Shown here: positions 35,809-44,856 of the stretch, one piece after another
Position numbering within the stretch: the stretch's first letter is position 1
Layout: every line of letters begins with the position of its first letter
Source: Cytophagales bacterium
GTDB lineage: Bacteria > Bacteroidota > Bacteroidia > Cytophagales > Spirosomataceae
Direction: 5' to 3'
DNA length: 64,000 nt
Assembly: GCA_013298215.1 (NCBI GenBank)
Contig: JAAFKE010000001.1
Span: forward strand, 134,692 to 198,691
Made by a program: the position numbers and the translations under genes
The notes under the pieces: generated by a model
Seen by the model: only the letters and a program-made list of their open reading frames with translations
Databases searched by the model: none
What the model was told of the DNA's origin: nothing

Positions 35809-37865
35809 CTCAATTTTCGGAGATAGTAGTCCTCTCCGCGCGTGAGCGGGTTGGCCACTGTGGTGTCGGTGCCCAACCTAATGTCTCCTTTTTGGGGCGC
35901 AATAACGTTCTTAGAAAAAAACAAAAAATCGGCCACTTTCGGAATGGGTTGCACGCCCTGCTCAAATGGATTGATGGCAATGAGCCGCCGACTGAGGTTT
36001 TTGCCGTAGAGGGGGTATTCAAAGTCGTCGTTGATGGTGCCGAGGGCCACCGTGGCATTTTCGGGAACGATCTCATCGAAGAGTTCGTAGGCTGGGATCA
36101 CGTCGGGACGCGCCCAGAGCATGTAAGGCAAGCGCGGTGCTCCCACCGCCGACCGATACCCGAGGACATCAAAGGGCAGGCAACGCACGTTGAAATAAAC
36201 GATCATAAAGCCCGATAAACAGGCCAAAACGCTCACCAAGGCCACGTAGCTCTTGCCCACTATTCGTTTGGCAACGTTTATTTTTACGGTTGGATGCGTG
36301 AACAACAAACCCAAAAACAGTACCGCAAAAACGCCCGTTTCAATAAAATAACGGCCTTTGAAGGGATCGTAGGGAGCCGAGAACGAAAGCGCCAAAAAGT
36401 GCAGCAACACGGCAACTCCCAGAAAATAGTGTACCCGCGACGGCACAATGCTCAACAAGACCATAAAAATGAGCGGAAAAACCAAACCAAAACCCCAAAC
36501 ACCCCAGTACGGGTTGGCGTTGTAGTACTCAAAACGCCGCTCGAAGCTAAAGGGCAGAATGGTAAAATCGGTTACTTCGTCTAAGTATAATCCTAATTTA
36601 TCTTCTAACCGAACGGCCAATCCGCGCATCGAACGGTTTAGCGCTGCGCCAGCGGCGATGTTTCTGATGCCATCCAAATTAAAAAAATCGTAGCCGTACC
36701 TAACCACGTTCCGACTGCCCTGTTTGAACAGGTTGCGGGGTGTTCCAGCCCGCTCGACCGATTGGTGTTTGAGGGCCGTGGACGGGCCAATTGGATGGCC
36801 AAAAACCTCAATATTTTTTAGGTATCCCGTGGGCAACGTCCAAATCAGCCCAGAAACGACGATGCTAACGCCCAGTTTCACCACTGCGTCCCAGTGAATG
36901 AAACGGTGTACGCGCCAGGTTTTTCGCTGGTCGAAATTCCAGAAAACGGTGTATAGCATCACCACAAATACGGACGGAAGCAACAACAAAAACGTGATTT
37001 TATGCCCCAACGCTACCGCAAAAACGATACCCGACAGGTACAAATACGCAGCGCGGCGCGATTGGTAGTAACTGAACAAAAAAAACAAAAGGCAACTCAA
37101 ATACGCTGTCAGCACCACATCGGTTTCGGTGGTGACGGCCTGCATGAGTAAATCCAGAAAAAGAGCGTAGGCCAGGGCACAAAAAAACGAAGCCGACAGG
37201 TTTTTGAATATTCGCTGGCTGATGCCAAAAATAGCGACCACCGAAACCCAGTAGGACAAAAAATGAATGATCTTAAAGGCGTTTTCGACGCGCCCAGTCA
37301 TTAAATAACTATAAATCTGGATTGTGCAAACGCTCTTCGGGTAGGTATCCATGTTCCAGTTGGTGCCGCCAAAGTGCGCCATTGTTCCGCGCTGAATATA
37401 CTGCACCACGCGGTTGAGGTGGCCCGTCATGCTGTCCCATTCGTTGGGAACGGTAAGAACAACGAGTATTAAATTGGTAACTCCGAGCGCAAAAACGGTC
37501 ATAAACAATATGCCAAACACCCAGCGCAGATACGCCGACAGGCCCGCGTACCACGCTAAGGTGGTTTTTAAGCGGTTTGCCGCGAGCGTGCGCGTGCTGG
37601 CCGCCGCCGTAGTTGTAATAATTCCCGAAACACTGGCCAAGAAATAAAACGCCAGCAAAGGCACCAGCACCGCCACCGACCAAGCAAAAGCATCGGCCGT
37701 GAGGTCGAGCCCCGACAGCACGAAACCAGTTGAAATAATACAAGCAGTGAAGAGCACAAAACTGAGCAGCAAACGCTCAACCAGCGATTCTTTGGCGAAC
37801 TGGGAAGATAGTTTGGTGCACAGGTAAGCAAAAATTATGAATGGAACGATGAACAGGTGGCTCAT
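35805..37865 (-). CDS. Multi-spanning GT-C type glycosyltransferase-like protein
   Basis: 686 residues with some 12 to 14 predicted membrane helices and one larger soluble C-terminal part (about residues 590-686). The N-terminal loop carries the acidic/aromatic motif VPNEWDSMTGHLNRVVQY, resembling the acidic periplasmic-loop motif of GT-C transferases (GT39, ArnT/PMT-like) that use polyprenyl-phosphate sugars. So the protein may transfer a lipid-linked sugar in the periplasm, for example to decorate the polysaccharide. Overlapping four bases on each side with its neighbours, it is part of the same operon. A glycan flippase role is not excluded. Confidence 0.65.
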   Translation of the reverse strand: MSHLFIVPFIIFAYLCTKLSSQFAKESLVERLLLSFVLFTACIISTGFVLSGLDLTADAFAWSVAVLVPLLAFYFLASVSGIITTTAAASTRTLAANRLKTTLAWYAGLSAYLRWVFGILFMTVFALGVTNLILVVLTVPNEWDSMTGHLNRVVQYIQRGTMAHFGGTNWNMDTYPKSVCTIQIYSYLMTGRVENAFKIIHFLSYWVSVVAIFGISQRIFKNLSASFFCALAYALFLDLLMQAVTTETDVVLTAYLSCLLFFLFSYYQSRRAAYLYLSGIVFAVALGHKITFLLLLPSVFVVMLYTVFWNFDQRKTWRVHRFIHWDAVVKLGVSIVVSGLIWTLPTGYLKNIEVFGHPIGPSTALKHQSVERAGTPRNLFKQGSRNVVRYGYDFFNLDGIRNIAAGAALNRSMRGLAVRLEDKLGLYLDEVTDFTILPFSFERRFEYYNANPYWGVWGFGLVFPLIFMVLLSIVPSRVHYFLGVAVLLHFLALSFSAPYDPFKGRYFIETGVFAVLFLGLLFTHPTVKINVAKRIVGKSYVALVSVLACLSGFMIVYFNVRCLPFDVLGYRSAVGAPRLPYMLWARPDVIPAYELFDEIVPENATVALGTINDDFEYPLYGKNLSRRLIAINPFEQGVQPIPKVADFLFFSKNVIAPQKGDIRLGTDTTVANPLTRGEDYYLRKLR

Positions 37866-38938
37866 AAAGCATTGTTTATCAGCTCACAGATTTGAAGAAC
37901 TGATTCGGGTTCGAGTTCGGGGTAGAGCGGTAGCGCGGCGGCGCGGGCAGAGATACGCTCCGAAATAGGGCAGTCGTGTTTAGTATCAAAAAAAGGCAGG
38001 GTGTTGAGCGACGGATAAAAATAGCGGCGCGGCTGAATTTGGTGTTCGAGTAGTTTTGCAAACACGGTTCGCAGTTGCGCCTCCGACTCAAAAACGGTTG
38101 GGTAGTAGGCGTAGTTGCGCTCCAAATCGGACACGAACGTGGGTTTGCTTAGTTTACTGTAATCCAAATGCGCATCGTAAAGGTCGCTCAGTATCTTTCG
38201 TTTGGCAATGAGTTCATCTACTTTGGGAAGCATACAAAGTCCCATTGCAGCGTGAAACTCCGACATTTTACCATTTATGCCCACCATCTTGTAGTATTCG
38301 TCGCCGCGATGGCCAAAGGCCCGCAGCAACTCAAACTCCTCGCTCAGGTGGGTGTGCGGCGACACAATGGCCCCGCCCTCCACGGTATGAAAAACCTTGG
38401 TGGCGTGGAAACTCAACGTGCTCGCATCGCCGTGGTTGAGCAACGACTCCCCTTTGTACTTTACGCCAAAGGTATGGGCGGCATCGTAAATAACTTTTAG
38501 GTTGTGTTTTTTGGCAATGGCCCCTATCCGCTCCACGTCGCAGGCGTTGCCATAGACGTGGGTAGCCATAATGGCCGTTGTCTTTTCGGTAATTGCGGCC
38601 TCAATAAGTTCAGGATCAATGCAATACGTTTCGGGGTCAATGTCCACAAACACGGGTTTGCAGTTGTGCCATATCAGGGCGTTGGTAGTGGCCACATACG
38701 AAAACGGCGTGGTAATCACCTCGTCAGTAATGTTGAGCACTTTAAGGGCAAACTGCAACACAATTGTGCCGTTGGAGTAGGCATAAAGTTGCTCCACGCC
38801 CAAATGAGCGCGCAATTTTTGTTCCAGTTCTTGCACGAGCGGGCCATTGTTGGTGAGCCACGCCCGATGCCAGATGCCCTCCAAGTGAGCTTTATAGGTG
38901 TCTATATCGGGGAGATATGTTTTTGTGACGTTAATCAT
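37862..38938 (-). CDS. DegT/DnrJ/EryC1/StrS aminotransferase
   Basis: 358 residues, fold-type I PLP enzyme that makes amino sugars from keto-sugar nucleotides. The PLP lysine is Lys181 in LSFHATKVFHTVEGG, with the conserved SNGT/IVLQFAL (PLP phosphate), TTPFSYVATTNALIW, and the Asp of VIYDAAHTFGV. Resemblance is closest to VioA-type transaminases, which make dTDP-4-amino-4,6-dideoxyglucose (Qui4N); the call of the exact sugar is inference. It overlaps the Wzt gene by eight bases and the GT-C gene by four, so it is coupled to both. The PglD-like acyltransferase is a likely later step. Confidence 0.88.
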   Translation of the reverse strand: MINVTKTYLPDIDTYKAHLEGIWHRAWLTNNGPLVQELEQKLRAHLGVEQLYAYSNGTIVLQFALKVLNITDEVITTPFSYVATTNALIWHNCKPVFVDIDPETYCIDPELIEAAITEKTTAIMATHVYGNACDVERIGAIAKKHNLKVIYDAAHTFGVKYKGESLLNHGDASTLSFHATKVFHTVEGGAIVSPHTHLSEEFELLRAFGHRGDEYYKMVGINGKMSEFHAAMGLCMLPKVDELIAKRKILSDLYDAHLDYSKLSKPTFVSDLERNYAYYPTVFESEAQLRTVFAKLLEHQIQPRRYFYPSLNTLPFFDTKHDCPISERISARAAALPLYPELEPESVLQICELINNAL

Positions 38939-40187
38939 TCACTGCTATTTCGGCTTGGTAAATTTCAAAGTTTAAATTGGGGCGCACGTAGCCAGGCCAC
39001 TTGTCGTACCAGGTCACACCCACGCGGTGGTCTTCAATGTCGAACGAAATGGCCTCCTCTAAATTATAAAGCACCGTTGAGGTATCTTTGACGATCATCA
39101 CCGAAATACTGTACGAACCATCGTTGAGAAAATGGCCAGGTATGTCGAGCGTTGCCGCCACCACACCCTGCTCAAAAGCCCGCGAACTTGTTCCCACGTT
39201 AAAAACGCACTCGCCAGTGAAAGCAAACAGGTGTAGACTGAGATTTAGCTTTGCGCCGTCTTCCATGTTCCAAAACTCAAAATGGAGCTTCATGGATGTC
39301 CTAATGTCGATGTGCTGGAGCGCGTCTTTGTATTGGGGTTCTAACTCAATTCTTTTTACGCGCACTTGGTCGCCGCCAGGTGCGGTAGCGGGGGCTTCCC
39401 AGGTTTGTTTGAGGGCGGTTTTCGACACCCGCGACAAGTATGATGTAACTACGTGGTTGGTTTCTCCTTGCATGAGCAACTGGCCTTTTTCGAAATACAT
39501 CGCCTTGTTGCACAGGGCTTGGATGGCCGTTAGGTTGTGGCTCACAAACAAAATAGTGCGCCCACTGTCGGCAAGTTCGCGCATGTTCCCGAGGCATTTT
39601 TTCTGAAATTCGGCATCACCCACGGCCAAAACCTCGTCTATAATCAGAATTTCGGGGTTTAGGTGCGCCGCAATGGCAAAACCCAAACGCACGTACATTC
39701 CCGAAGAGTAGCGCTTGACTGGTGTATCCAAGAATTTTTCGACCCCCGCAAAATCGACGATGGTGTCGAAGTGCTTGCGGATTTCTTCTTTTCTCATACC
39801 CAGTATCGCGCCATTCAAAAAAATATTCTCGCGCCCAGTGAGCTCAGGATGAAACCCCGTGCCTACTTCGAGCAAACTGGCCACTCGCCCCCGAACTGTA
39901 ATAGAGCCCGTGGTGGGCTCGGTAATTTTGCTTAGTATCTTGAGCAACGTAGATTTTCCAGCCCCATTATGACCCACAATCCCGATCCTGTCACCTTGGT
40001 TAATGCTAAAATCGACTCCTTTCAAGGCCCAAAATTCTTCTTTTTCGGTATTTTCGCCGTCAGATTTATCCCAAAACCCTTTTATTTTTTGGGTAATGGT
40101 TTGCTTGAGATCTAAGTTTTTGACGCTCTTTCTCTTGTGGTCGATGATGTACTTTTTACTGACATTTTCGGCTGTGATGACCTGCAT
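38931..40187 (-). CDS. Polysaccharide ABC exporter, ATP-binding subunit (Wzt) with C-terminal domain
   Basis: 418 residues. ABC ATPase with Walker A GHNGAGKST (72-80), signature YSSGMYVRLGFA, Walker B LIIDEVLAVGDAEF. The remaining 160 residues are a Wzt-C type jelly-roll domain that binds the end of the finished polysaccharide (segments FEFWNMEDGAKLNLSLHLFA and FLNDGSYSISVMIVKD). With the Wzm permease downstream it moves lipid-linked polysaccharide across the inner membrane. The C-domain implies recognition of a specific terminal sugar or cap. It overlaps the DegT gene by eight bases. Confidence 0.93.
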   Translation of the reverse strand: MQVITAENVSKKYIIDHKRKSVKNLDLKQTITQKIKGFWDKSDGENTEKEEFWALKGVDFSINQGDRIGIVGHNGAGKSTLLKILSKITEPTTGSITVRGRVASLLEVGTGFHPELTGRENIFLNGAILGMRKEEIRKHFDTIVDFAGVEKFLDTPVKRYSSGMYVRLGFAIAAHLNPEILIIDEVLAVGDAEFQKKCLGNMRELADSGRTILFVSHNLTAIQALCNKAMYFEKGQLLMQGETNHVVTSYLSRVSKTALKQTWEAPATAPGGDQVRVKRIELEPQYKDALQHIDIRTSMKLHFEFWNMEDGAKLNLSLHLFAFTGECVFNVGTSSRAFEQGVVAATLDIPGHFLNDGSYSISVMIVKDTSTVLYNLEEAISFDIEDHRVGVTWYDKWPGYVRPNLNFEIYQAEIAVND

Positions 40188-40206
40188 AGCGGTTTTTTTT
40201 CTGTTC

Positions 40207-41037
40207 TTAAATATGGTCTACGAACGATCTCTCTTCTCTTTTGAAGTAATACACTGAAAAAACGAGAAACAAAGATACAACTACCACCGACGCGATCAAG
40301 CTATTGGGGTTAAAATACGCGCCCTCGCCCAACAAACACCACCTGAAACCGTCGATGATACCCACCAGCGGGTTTAGGGTGTAGTATTTGTACCACCACT
40401 CTCCCTGGCCTAAGCTACTGCTGTATGCAATGGGGCAAATGTAGAAGCCGATTTGCACCAAAAAGGGAATCAGCTGGGCCACGTCGCGAAAACGAACGTT
40501 GATGACGGCAAAAAACAACCCAAATGCCAGCGATGCCATGAGCGACAAAATGACAAAAAGTGGCAAGTAAAGAATATTTGCCGTGGGTGGGTGCTGATAC
40601 CAGGTGGCAATGGCGATATACAGACCAAACGTAACCAGAAAATCGACCAAACCCACCACCACTGAGCTAAGGGGCATGAGCAAACGCGGAAAATACACCT
40701 TAGTAACTAAATTTGAATTATAGAGAATACTCACACTCACCTGAGCGAAGGTGTTGGAAAAAAAGGTCCAGATCGTTATTCCCGACAGCACCATGAGTGG
40801 ATACGGCACACCAGGGTCGCTTTTTAGTTTGGCAATGTAGCTAAACACAAACACCATCACCATGGTAGTAGCGAAGGGCCGCAAAACGACCCAACCCATG
40901 CCGAGGAACGTTTGTTTATAGCGCACCGAGATGTCTCTTTTGGCCAAGATTACAAGTAGCTCAGTGTTATTGAGTAAGTCGCGCCAATAATTTTTGGCCG
41001 CATAGCCAGCTTCAATTTTCGTTTCTTGCACGCCCAA
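40207..41037 (-). CDS. Polysaccharide ABC exporter, permease subunit (Wzm)
   Basis: 276 residues with six membrane helices of the ABC-2 exporter type. Landmarks: AKNYWRDLLNNTELLVILAK at the N-terminus, the amphipathic RDISVRYKQTFLGMGWVVLR, and VNVRFRDVAQLIPFLVQIGF followed by PIAYSS near the C-terminus, which is the conserved motif of the Wzm/KpsM/TagG group. It forms the membrane channel with two Wzt subunits. Located 19 bases downstream of... the Wzz gene and 19 bases before Wzt start in the same operon. Confidence 0.93.
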   Translation of the reverse strand: MGVQETKIEAGYAAKNYWRDLLNNTELLVILAKRDISVRYKQTFLGMGWVVLRPFATTMVMVFVFSYIAKLKSDPGVPYPLMVLSGITIWTFFSNTFAQVSVSILYNSNLVTKVYFPRLLMPLSSVVVGLVDFLVTFGLYIAIATWYQHPPTANILYLPLFVILSLMASLAFGLFFAVINVRFRDVAQLIPFLVQIGFYICPIAYSSSLGQGEWWYKYYTLNPLVGIIDGFRWCLLGEGAYFNPNSLIASVVVVSLFLVFSVYYFKREERSFVDHI

Positions 41038-41058
41038 TGTCGTTATTTAAACTATTTA

Positions 41059-42147
41059 TTAGAGATCAATTCCCATTTGCTTCACTTGTTGGTAAAGCGT
41101 TTTGACGTAGATGGCTATCAGGCCCAGAAGCACTCCCAGAAACGACCCGATGGGCAGGCCATTGCCTTTGGCTTGTTTAGACACCAAAGGAAGGTGTACG
41201 GGTTCGATGATCGTAAAAAGTGGGGTTTCTTTAATGAGCGACACCCGCAGGTTTTCGTAGCTTCTGATGGCCTCAAAATACATCGTCGAAACAAAGCCTG
41301 ACTTACGCGCCAGCTGGGTCTCGGCCATTTTACTTTCGGCCATCACTGCGTAGGCATCCACGGTTTGGCTGGCCGCCAGCCTTGTTTCGGTGCGGTTCAA
41401 TATCCTAAAAAGCGAGTCGGCACGGTTTTTAAGAATGACGAGCGTCTCTCGAGATTTTTGCGTTTGGATCGAGTCGTGCACTTCTTCGATGGTCTTGATG
41501 AGGGTCTCGGCCCACACCTTGGCCAGTGTTTCGTTTTCGATCCCGACCGTGAGCTGCGAAAACGTAACTTTCTTGCCCGCTATGTCCAACAGCGTCTGCC
41601 CTTTTATTCGGCCATACATTTGATCCAAAACGATGCTTTCAAAATAATTGAGTTTAGAAACTGGTTTGTTTGTAAACTTAACCGTCAGCAGTTCTGGAGA
41701 GCCAATAAACTCCTCATTGAATTCGCTCGAATCTTTGTAAAAATTGGCCAAAATGAGCTTTTGATCGTTTACCTTCACGGTTTTCATCAATGCTTTCTCA
41801 ATCACTGGCCGCGAGAGCGCGTAGCTGTAGAAATTCTCGCCCACAAACAGGCCAGCATCGGGTGCTGCTCCGCCTCCACCGCGGCCAAGCAGCGAGCTGA
41901 TGTCGCCGAAGCCACCTTGCTGGGGTGCAGCACCGCCCATGTTAAAAATAATTGAGGCCGTATAGACTGGGCGTTCCTTGGTGACAAGGTCGAAAATCAG
42001 CCCGCCAAGAACACCTGCGGCAATAAAGCCCACCAGCAGTTTCCAGTTTTTTTTGATTGCATTTTTGATCTGAAGCACTCCCACCAGCACGTCGCGCAGC
42101 GCAAACTGTTCAGCTGGCAGGGCATTATTTGATTTGTTGGATTCCAT
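41059..42147 (-). CDS. Chain-length determinant / Wzz-type protein
   Basis: 362 residues with two membrane segments, near residues 35-55 (KNWKLLVGFIAAGVLGGLIF) and near the C-terminus (GSFLGVLLGLIAIYVKTLYQ), and a long extracytoplasmic helical part between. This is the Wzz/PCP topology, which sets polysaccharide chain length or couples synthesis and export. The cytoplasmic kinase of Wzc is absent. The middle has a Gly/Gln-rich loop (GGAAPQQGGFGDISSLLGRG) as in Bacteroidota. It lies between the Wza and Wzm genes with short spacing. Confidence 0.85.
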   Translation of the reverse strand: MESNKSNNALPAEQFALRDVLVGVLQIKNAIKKNWKLLVGFIAAGVLGGLIFDLVTKERPVYTASIIFNMGGAAPQQGGFGDISSLLGRGGGGAAPDAGLFVGENFYSYALSRPVIEKALMKTVKVNDQKLILANFYKDSSEFNEEFIGSPELLTVKFTNKPVSKLNYFESIVLDQMYGRIKGQTLLDIAGKKVTFSQLTVGIENETLAKVWAETLIKTIEEVHDSIQTQKSRETLVILKNRADSLFRILNRTETRLAASQTVDAYAVMAESKMAETQLARKSGFVSTMYFEAIRSYENLRVSLIKETPLFTIIEPVHLPLVSKQAKGNGLPIGSFLGVLLGLIAIYVKTLYQQVKQMGIDL

Positions 42148-42152
42148 ATAAA

Positions 42153-44612
42153 TTATCTGATGGTTCTGAATAAAAGTACCGACGTGATGAGCGTCATCAA
42201 CGACGTACTAATGCCAATTATGCGGTTGAGGGACTGGTTTACGTCCAAGTCGGCAGCGGTTCTAACGGGTACGATTACGTCGGTGCCAGGCTCAATGCGC
42301 GGATAGATGTTCACAAATAAAAACTTGCGGGTGCGGTCTATCGAACCGTTTGGATAGACCACGTAGCATTTTCTTTTCAGCGACCGCGATGTGAAGCCGC
42401 CTGCCTGCGAGATGTAGTCCATGAAAGTCCCGCCCCTAAATTTAATGGTAGTCGGATACAACACCTGGCCCTGCACGCGCACTGTTTCCAGTCGCTTGGG
42501 GATTCTGAGCAGGTCGCCGTCCTGCAAAATCAAATCTTCCGACCCGTTGGGCTTTTTCATGATTTCGGCCAGATTTATGCCCACCGACTCTTCGGTGTTT
42601 TCACTAATTGTCTCAGCCACAAACGCTCCTTTTTTGGCATCGTCGGCCAGTATATTTATTGATTTGTTGCGGCGCTCAATCTCGGCAGCACTCAAATTCA
42701 CCTTTCGCACCAGGGTAGCACCAGCCGTGTAGGCTTGCGGCGTTAGACCGCCCGCCCGGGCGAGGAGGTCAGATATTTTTTCGTCTTTGTTTATGATCCC
42801 GTAATCGCCAGGGCTCAGTACCTCCCCCTCGATCGCAACGAAAGTCTGGGGCTGGTAGTTGGGGGCTTTCCTGATGATAATTTCATCAAAGGGTTGCAGC
42901 GCAAACTTATTGTCGTCGGCATCTAAGCCCAAATTTCGGTTTACATTAAACCTAAAAACCTCCGAAACCTGCGCCGTGGCCGACATCAAGTTTACGTCCT
43001 TTTTACGCCTCACCACCTCTACTTGGGCGTTCTGAGCCGATTCTTTCATGCCCCCCGCTTTGAGTATAATATCGGCCAGTGTGATGCCATAATAGTAAGG
43101 TGACTCAAAAAAGTCTGGATTGTTCACCTCGCCGCTGATGCGGATGTAGGCGCGTTCGGCCAGGTCAAACTTTGAGGTTACGGTCACTACGTCTTCTCTT
43201 TTAAGTTCAAAGTCGGGCTGAGTACCATTTATGATGGCTCCCAAGTCGAGCGAGATGCTCTCAATCGACAAGTCTTCGCGGGTTCTAATCACGCTGATTC
43301 GCCCCGTAAACGCGTCTCCTTTTAGTCCTTCGGCGTTTTTAATGAGCGTGAGCAGCGTGGGGTTTTGAGTGAGTGAATACTCGCCCTCGCGGTACACGGC
43401 TCCGTTCAACAAAACCAAGTTGGCGAACCTGTCGAGCAGCAGCCCCACTTCAATAACATCTCCGTTGGTAGGTATATGGGCGGCAAAATCCTTCTTCTCA
43501 ATTTCGTTGATGGTTCGCTCGCGGTCCGACAGACCCCGTACTTTCACCCGCGAGGTGTAGGCGTTTTGTCCAAAATTGCCCGCGTAATAAAACGCCTTTT
43601 CTAAACTTTCTTTGGCCGTGAGTTCATAAATGCCAGGCCGCTTCACGTTGCCGATTACCTCTACCTGTTTTGAGTAAACGGGTATAAAAATATTATCGTT
43701 GTCTTGCAGCCTAATATCGGCCACGAGTGTGCCTCGGAGTAGGTATTCGTACAAGTCAATGGTTTCGATGACCTTATTTTTGCGGATTACCTTTATTTCT
43801 CTGAACGAACCGTTTTCGGTTGGCCCGCCCGACTGATACAACGCATTGAGAGCCGACGACAGCGACGACAACGAGTAGCTCCCTGGCGTAATAACCTCGC
43901 CCGTAACGGTCACCTTAATGGTTCGTAGCTTGCCAATAGTCACCTCCATGGTGGTGGCGGCACGCGCACCTCCTTGGCCCATCATGCCCAAATAAAACTT
44001 AGATAAACGGTTTATGAGAATTTTTTTAATTTCCTCGATGGTGTTGCCGCTCACAAAAATGGCACCAGCGCGCTCTAAAAAAATGAAACCATCGTTATTG
44101 ACGGTGGCTTTGAGCTGGTTTTGAGAATATCCATATATATAAATCAGCAGTTCGTCGCCTGGGCCAACGGTATAGTCGCGGGGGGTGGCCAAAGATTGTG
44201 ACGGCTGGAAACTCACATTCTGATTGTTGAAAATATCATAACCAAATATTTTCTTTCGGCGAGCCAATACCTCCGCGCTCACACCAGTGCCAGTTTGGGT
44301 GTTTCGGGCTGAATCCGACTTGCCACTGGCCAAGTTTTTGGTATTTAGCGGCGTCGATTTGGCCGAATTTTGCCCGCGTCCGTTTTCGGTTCTTAGATTG
44401 GGGGTGTTTTTTGGCGCGTTTTCGACGGGCTGGTTTTGAGTCGCAGCGGGAGTCGCCACGCTCGGAGCGGCGGGTAGCGCGGCAGGGGCTGGTTGCTGGG
44501 CGAACGTATTTAGTGCGCTTACCAAAAGGATTGTGGAACAAAAAAACGAACTCCACGCACGAATCTCACTATTTTTTTGTGTAACAAACCTAATAATTGT
44601 GTTGCTTTGCAT
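42153..44612 (-). CDS. Outer-membrane polysaccharide export protein (Wza-like, SLBB repeats)
   Basis: 819 residues, much longer than E. coli Wza (379). An N-terminal signal peptide (about residues 1-38, cleaved near FAQ-QP) has no lipobox Cys. A Pro/Ala-rich low-complexity stretch follows, then the poly-export domain (DYTVGPGDELLIYIYGYS, about residue 144-162), then at least five SLBB-type repeats with the VTGEV/GNVKRPGIY/GAVYREGEYSL/GEVNNP/GEVLSPGDYG pattern, ending in a hydrophobic segment (IIGISTSLMTLITSVLLF). The first gene of the polysaccharide operon, divergent from parE. It probably forms the outer-membrane channel; the repeats resemble a longer periplasmic barrel. Confidence 0.9.
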   Translation of the reverse strand: MQSNTIIRFVTQKNSEIRAWSSFFCSTILLVSALNTFAQQPAPAALPAAPSVATPAATQNQPVENAPKNTPNLRTENGRGQNSAKSTPLNTKNLASGKSDSARNTQTGTGVSAEVLARRKKIFGYDIFNNQNVSFQPSQSLATPRDYTVGPGDELLIYIYGYSQNQLKATVNNDGFIFLERAGAIFVSGNTIEEIKKILINRLSKFYLGMMGQGGARAATTMEVTIGKLRTIKVTVTGEVITPGSYSLSSLSSALNALYQSGGPTENGSFREIKVIRKNKVIETIDLYEYLLRGTLVADIRLQDNDNIFIPVYSKQVEVIGNVKRPGIYELTAKESLEKAFYYAGNFGQNAYTSRVKVRGLSDRERTINEIEKKDFAAHIPTNGDVIEVGLLLDRFANLVLLNGAVYREGEYSLTQNPTLLTLIKNAEGLKGDAFTGRISVIRTREDLSIESISLDLGAIINGTQPDFELKREDVVTVTSKFDLAERAYIRISGEVNNPDFFESPYYYGITLADIILKAGGMKESAQNAQVEVVRRKKDVNLMSATAQVSEVFRFNVNRNLGLDADDNKFALQPFDEIIIRKAPNYQPQTFVAIEGEVLSPGDYGIINKDEKISDLLARAGGLTPQAYTAGATLVRKVNLSAAEIERRNKSINILADDAKKGAFVAETISENTEESVGINLAEIMKKPNGSEDLILQDGDLLRIPKRLETVRVQGQVLYPTTIKFRGGTFMDYISQAGGFTSRSLKRKCYVVYPNGSIDRTRKFLFVNIYPRIEPGTDVIVPVRTAADLDVNQSLNRIIGISTSLMTLITSVLLFRTIR

Positions 44613-44856
44613 AATTTAGAATTACGTTAAGAATTTGGTGAAACCAAATCAACCGCCTTTGTTTTAGGGCAGCAAAGTAAAGCATCTTTTTTGGCTTATT
44701 AAACTTTTTTCTGTTTTTTAGCCTCAAAACACCCCCAATAATGGTACTATTCTAATATTTACACCCTACCACATCCATTAAAGCAGCAGTACCAAACTTG
44801 TTTTAACGAACAAACCTGTGTTTTGCTCAAACCCAACAAACAAAGAAACAGTACGA

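Noticed and set aside
44613-44856. Regulatory RNA between wza and parE
   Set aside because: No stable structure was found; it is a normal divergent promoter region with a possible TACTTTG element for wza.
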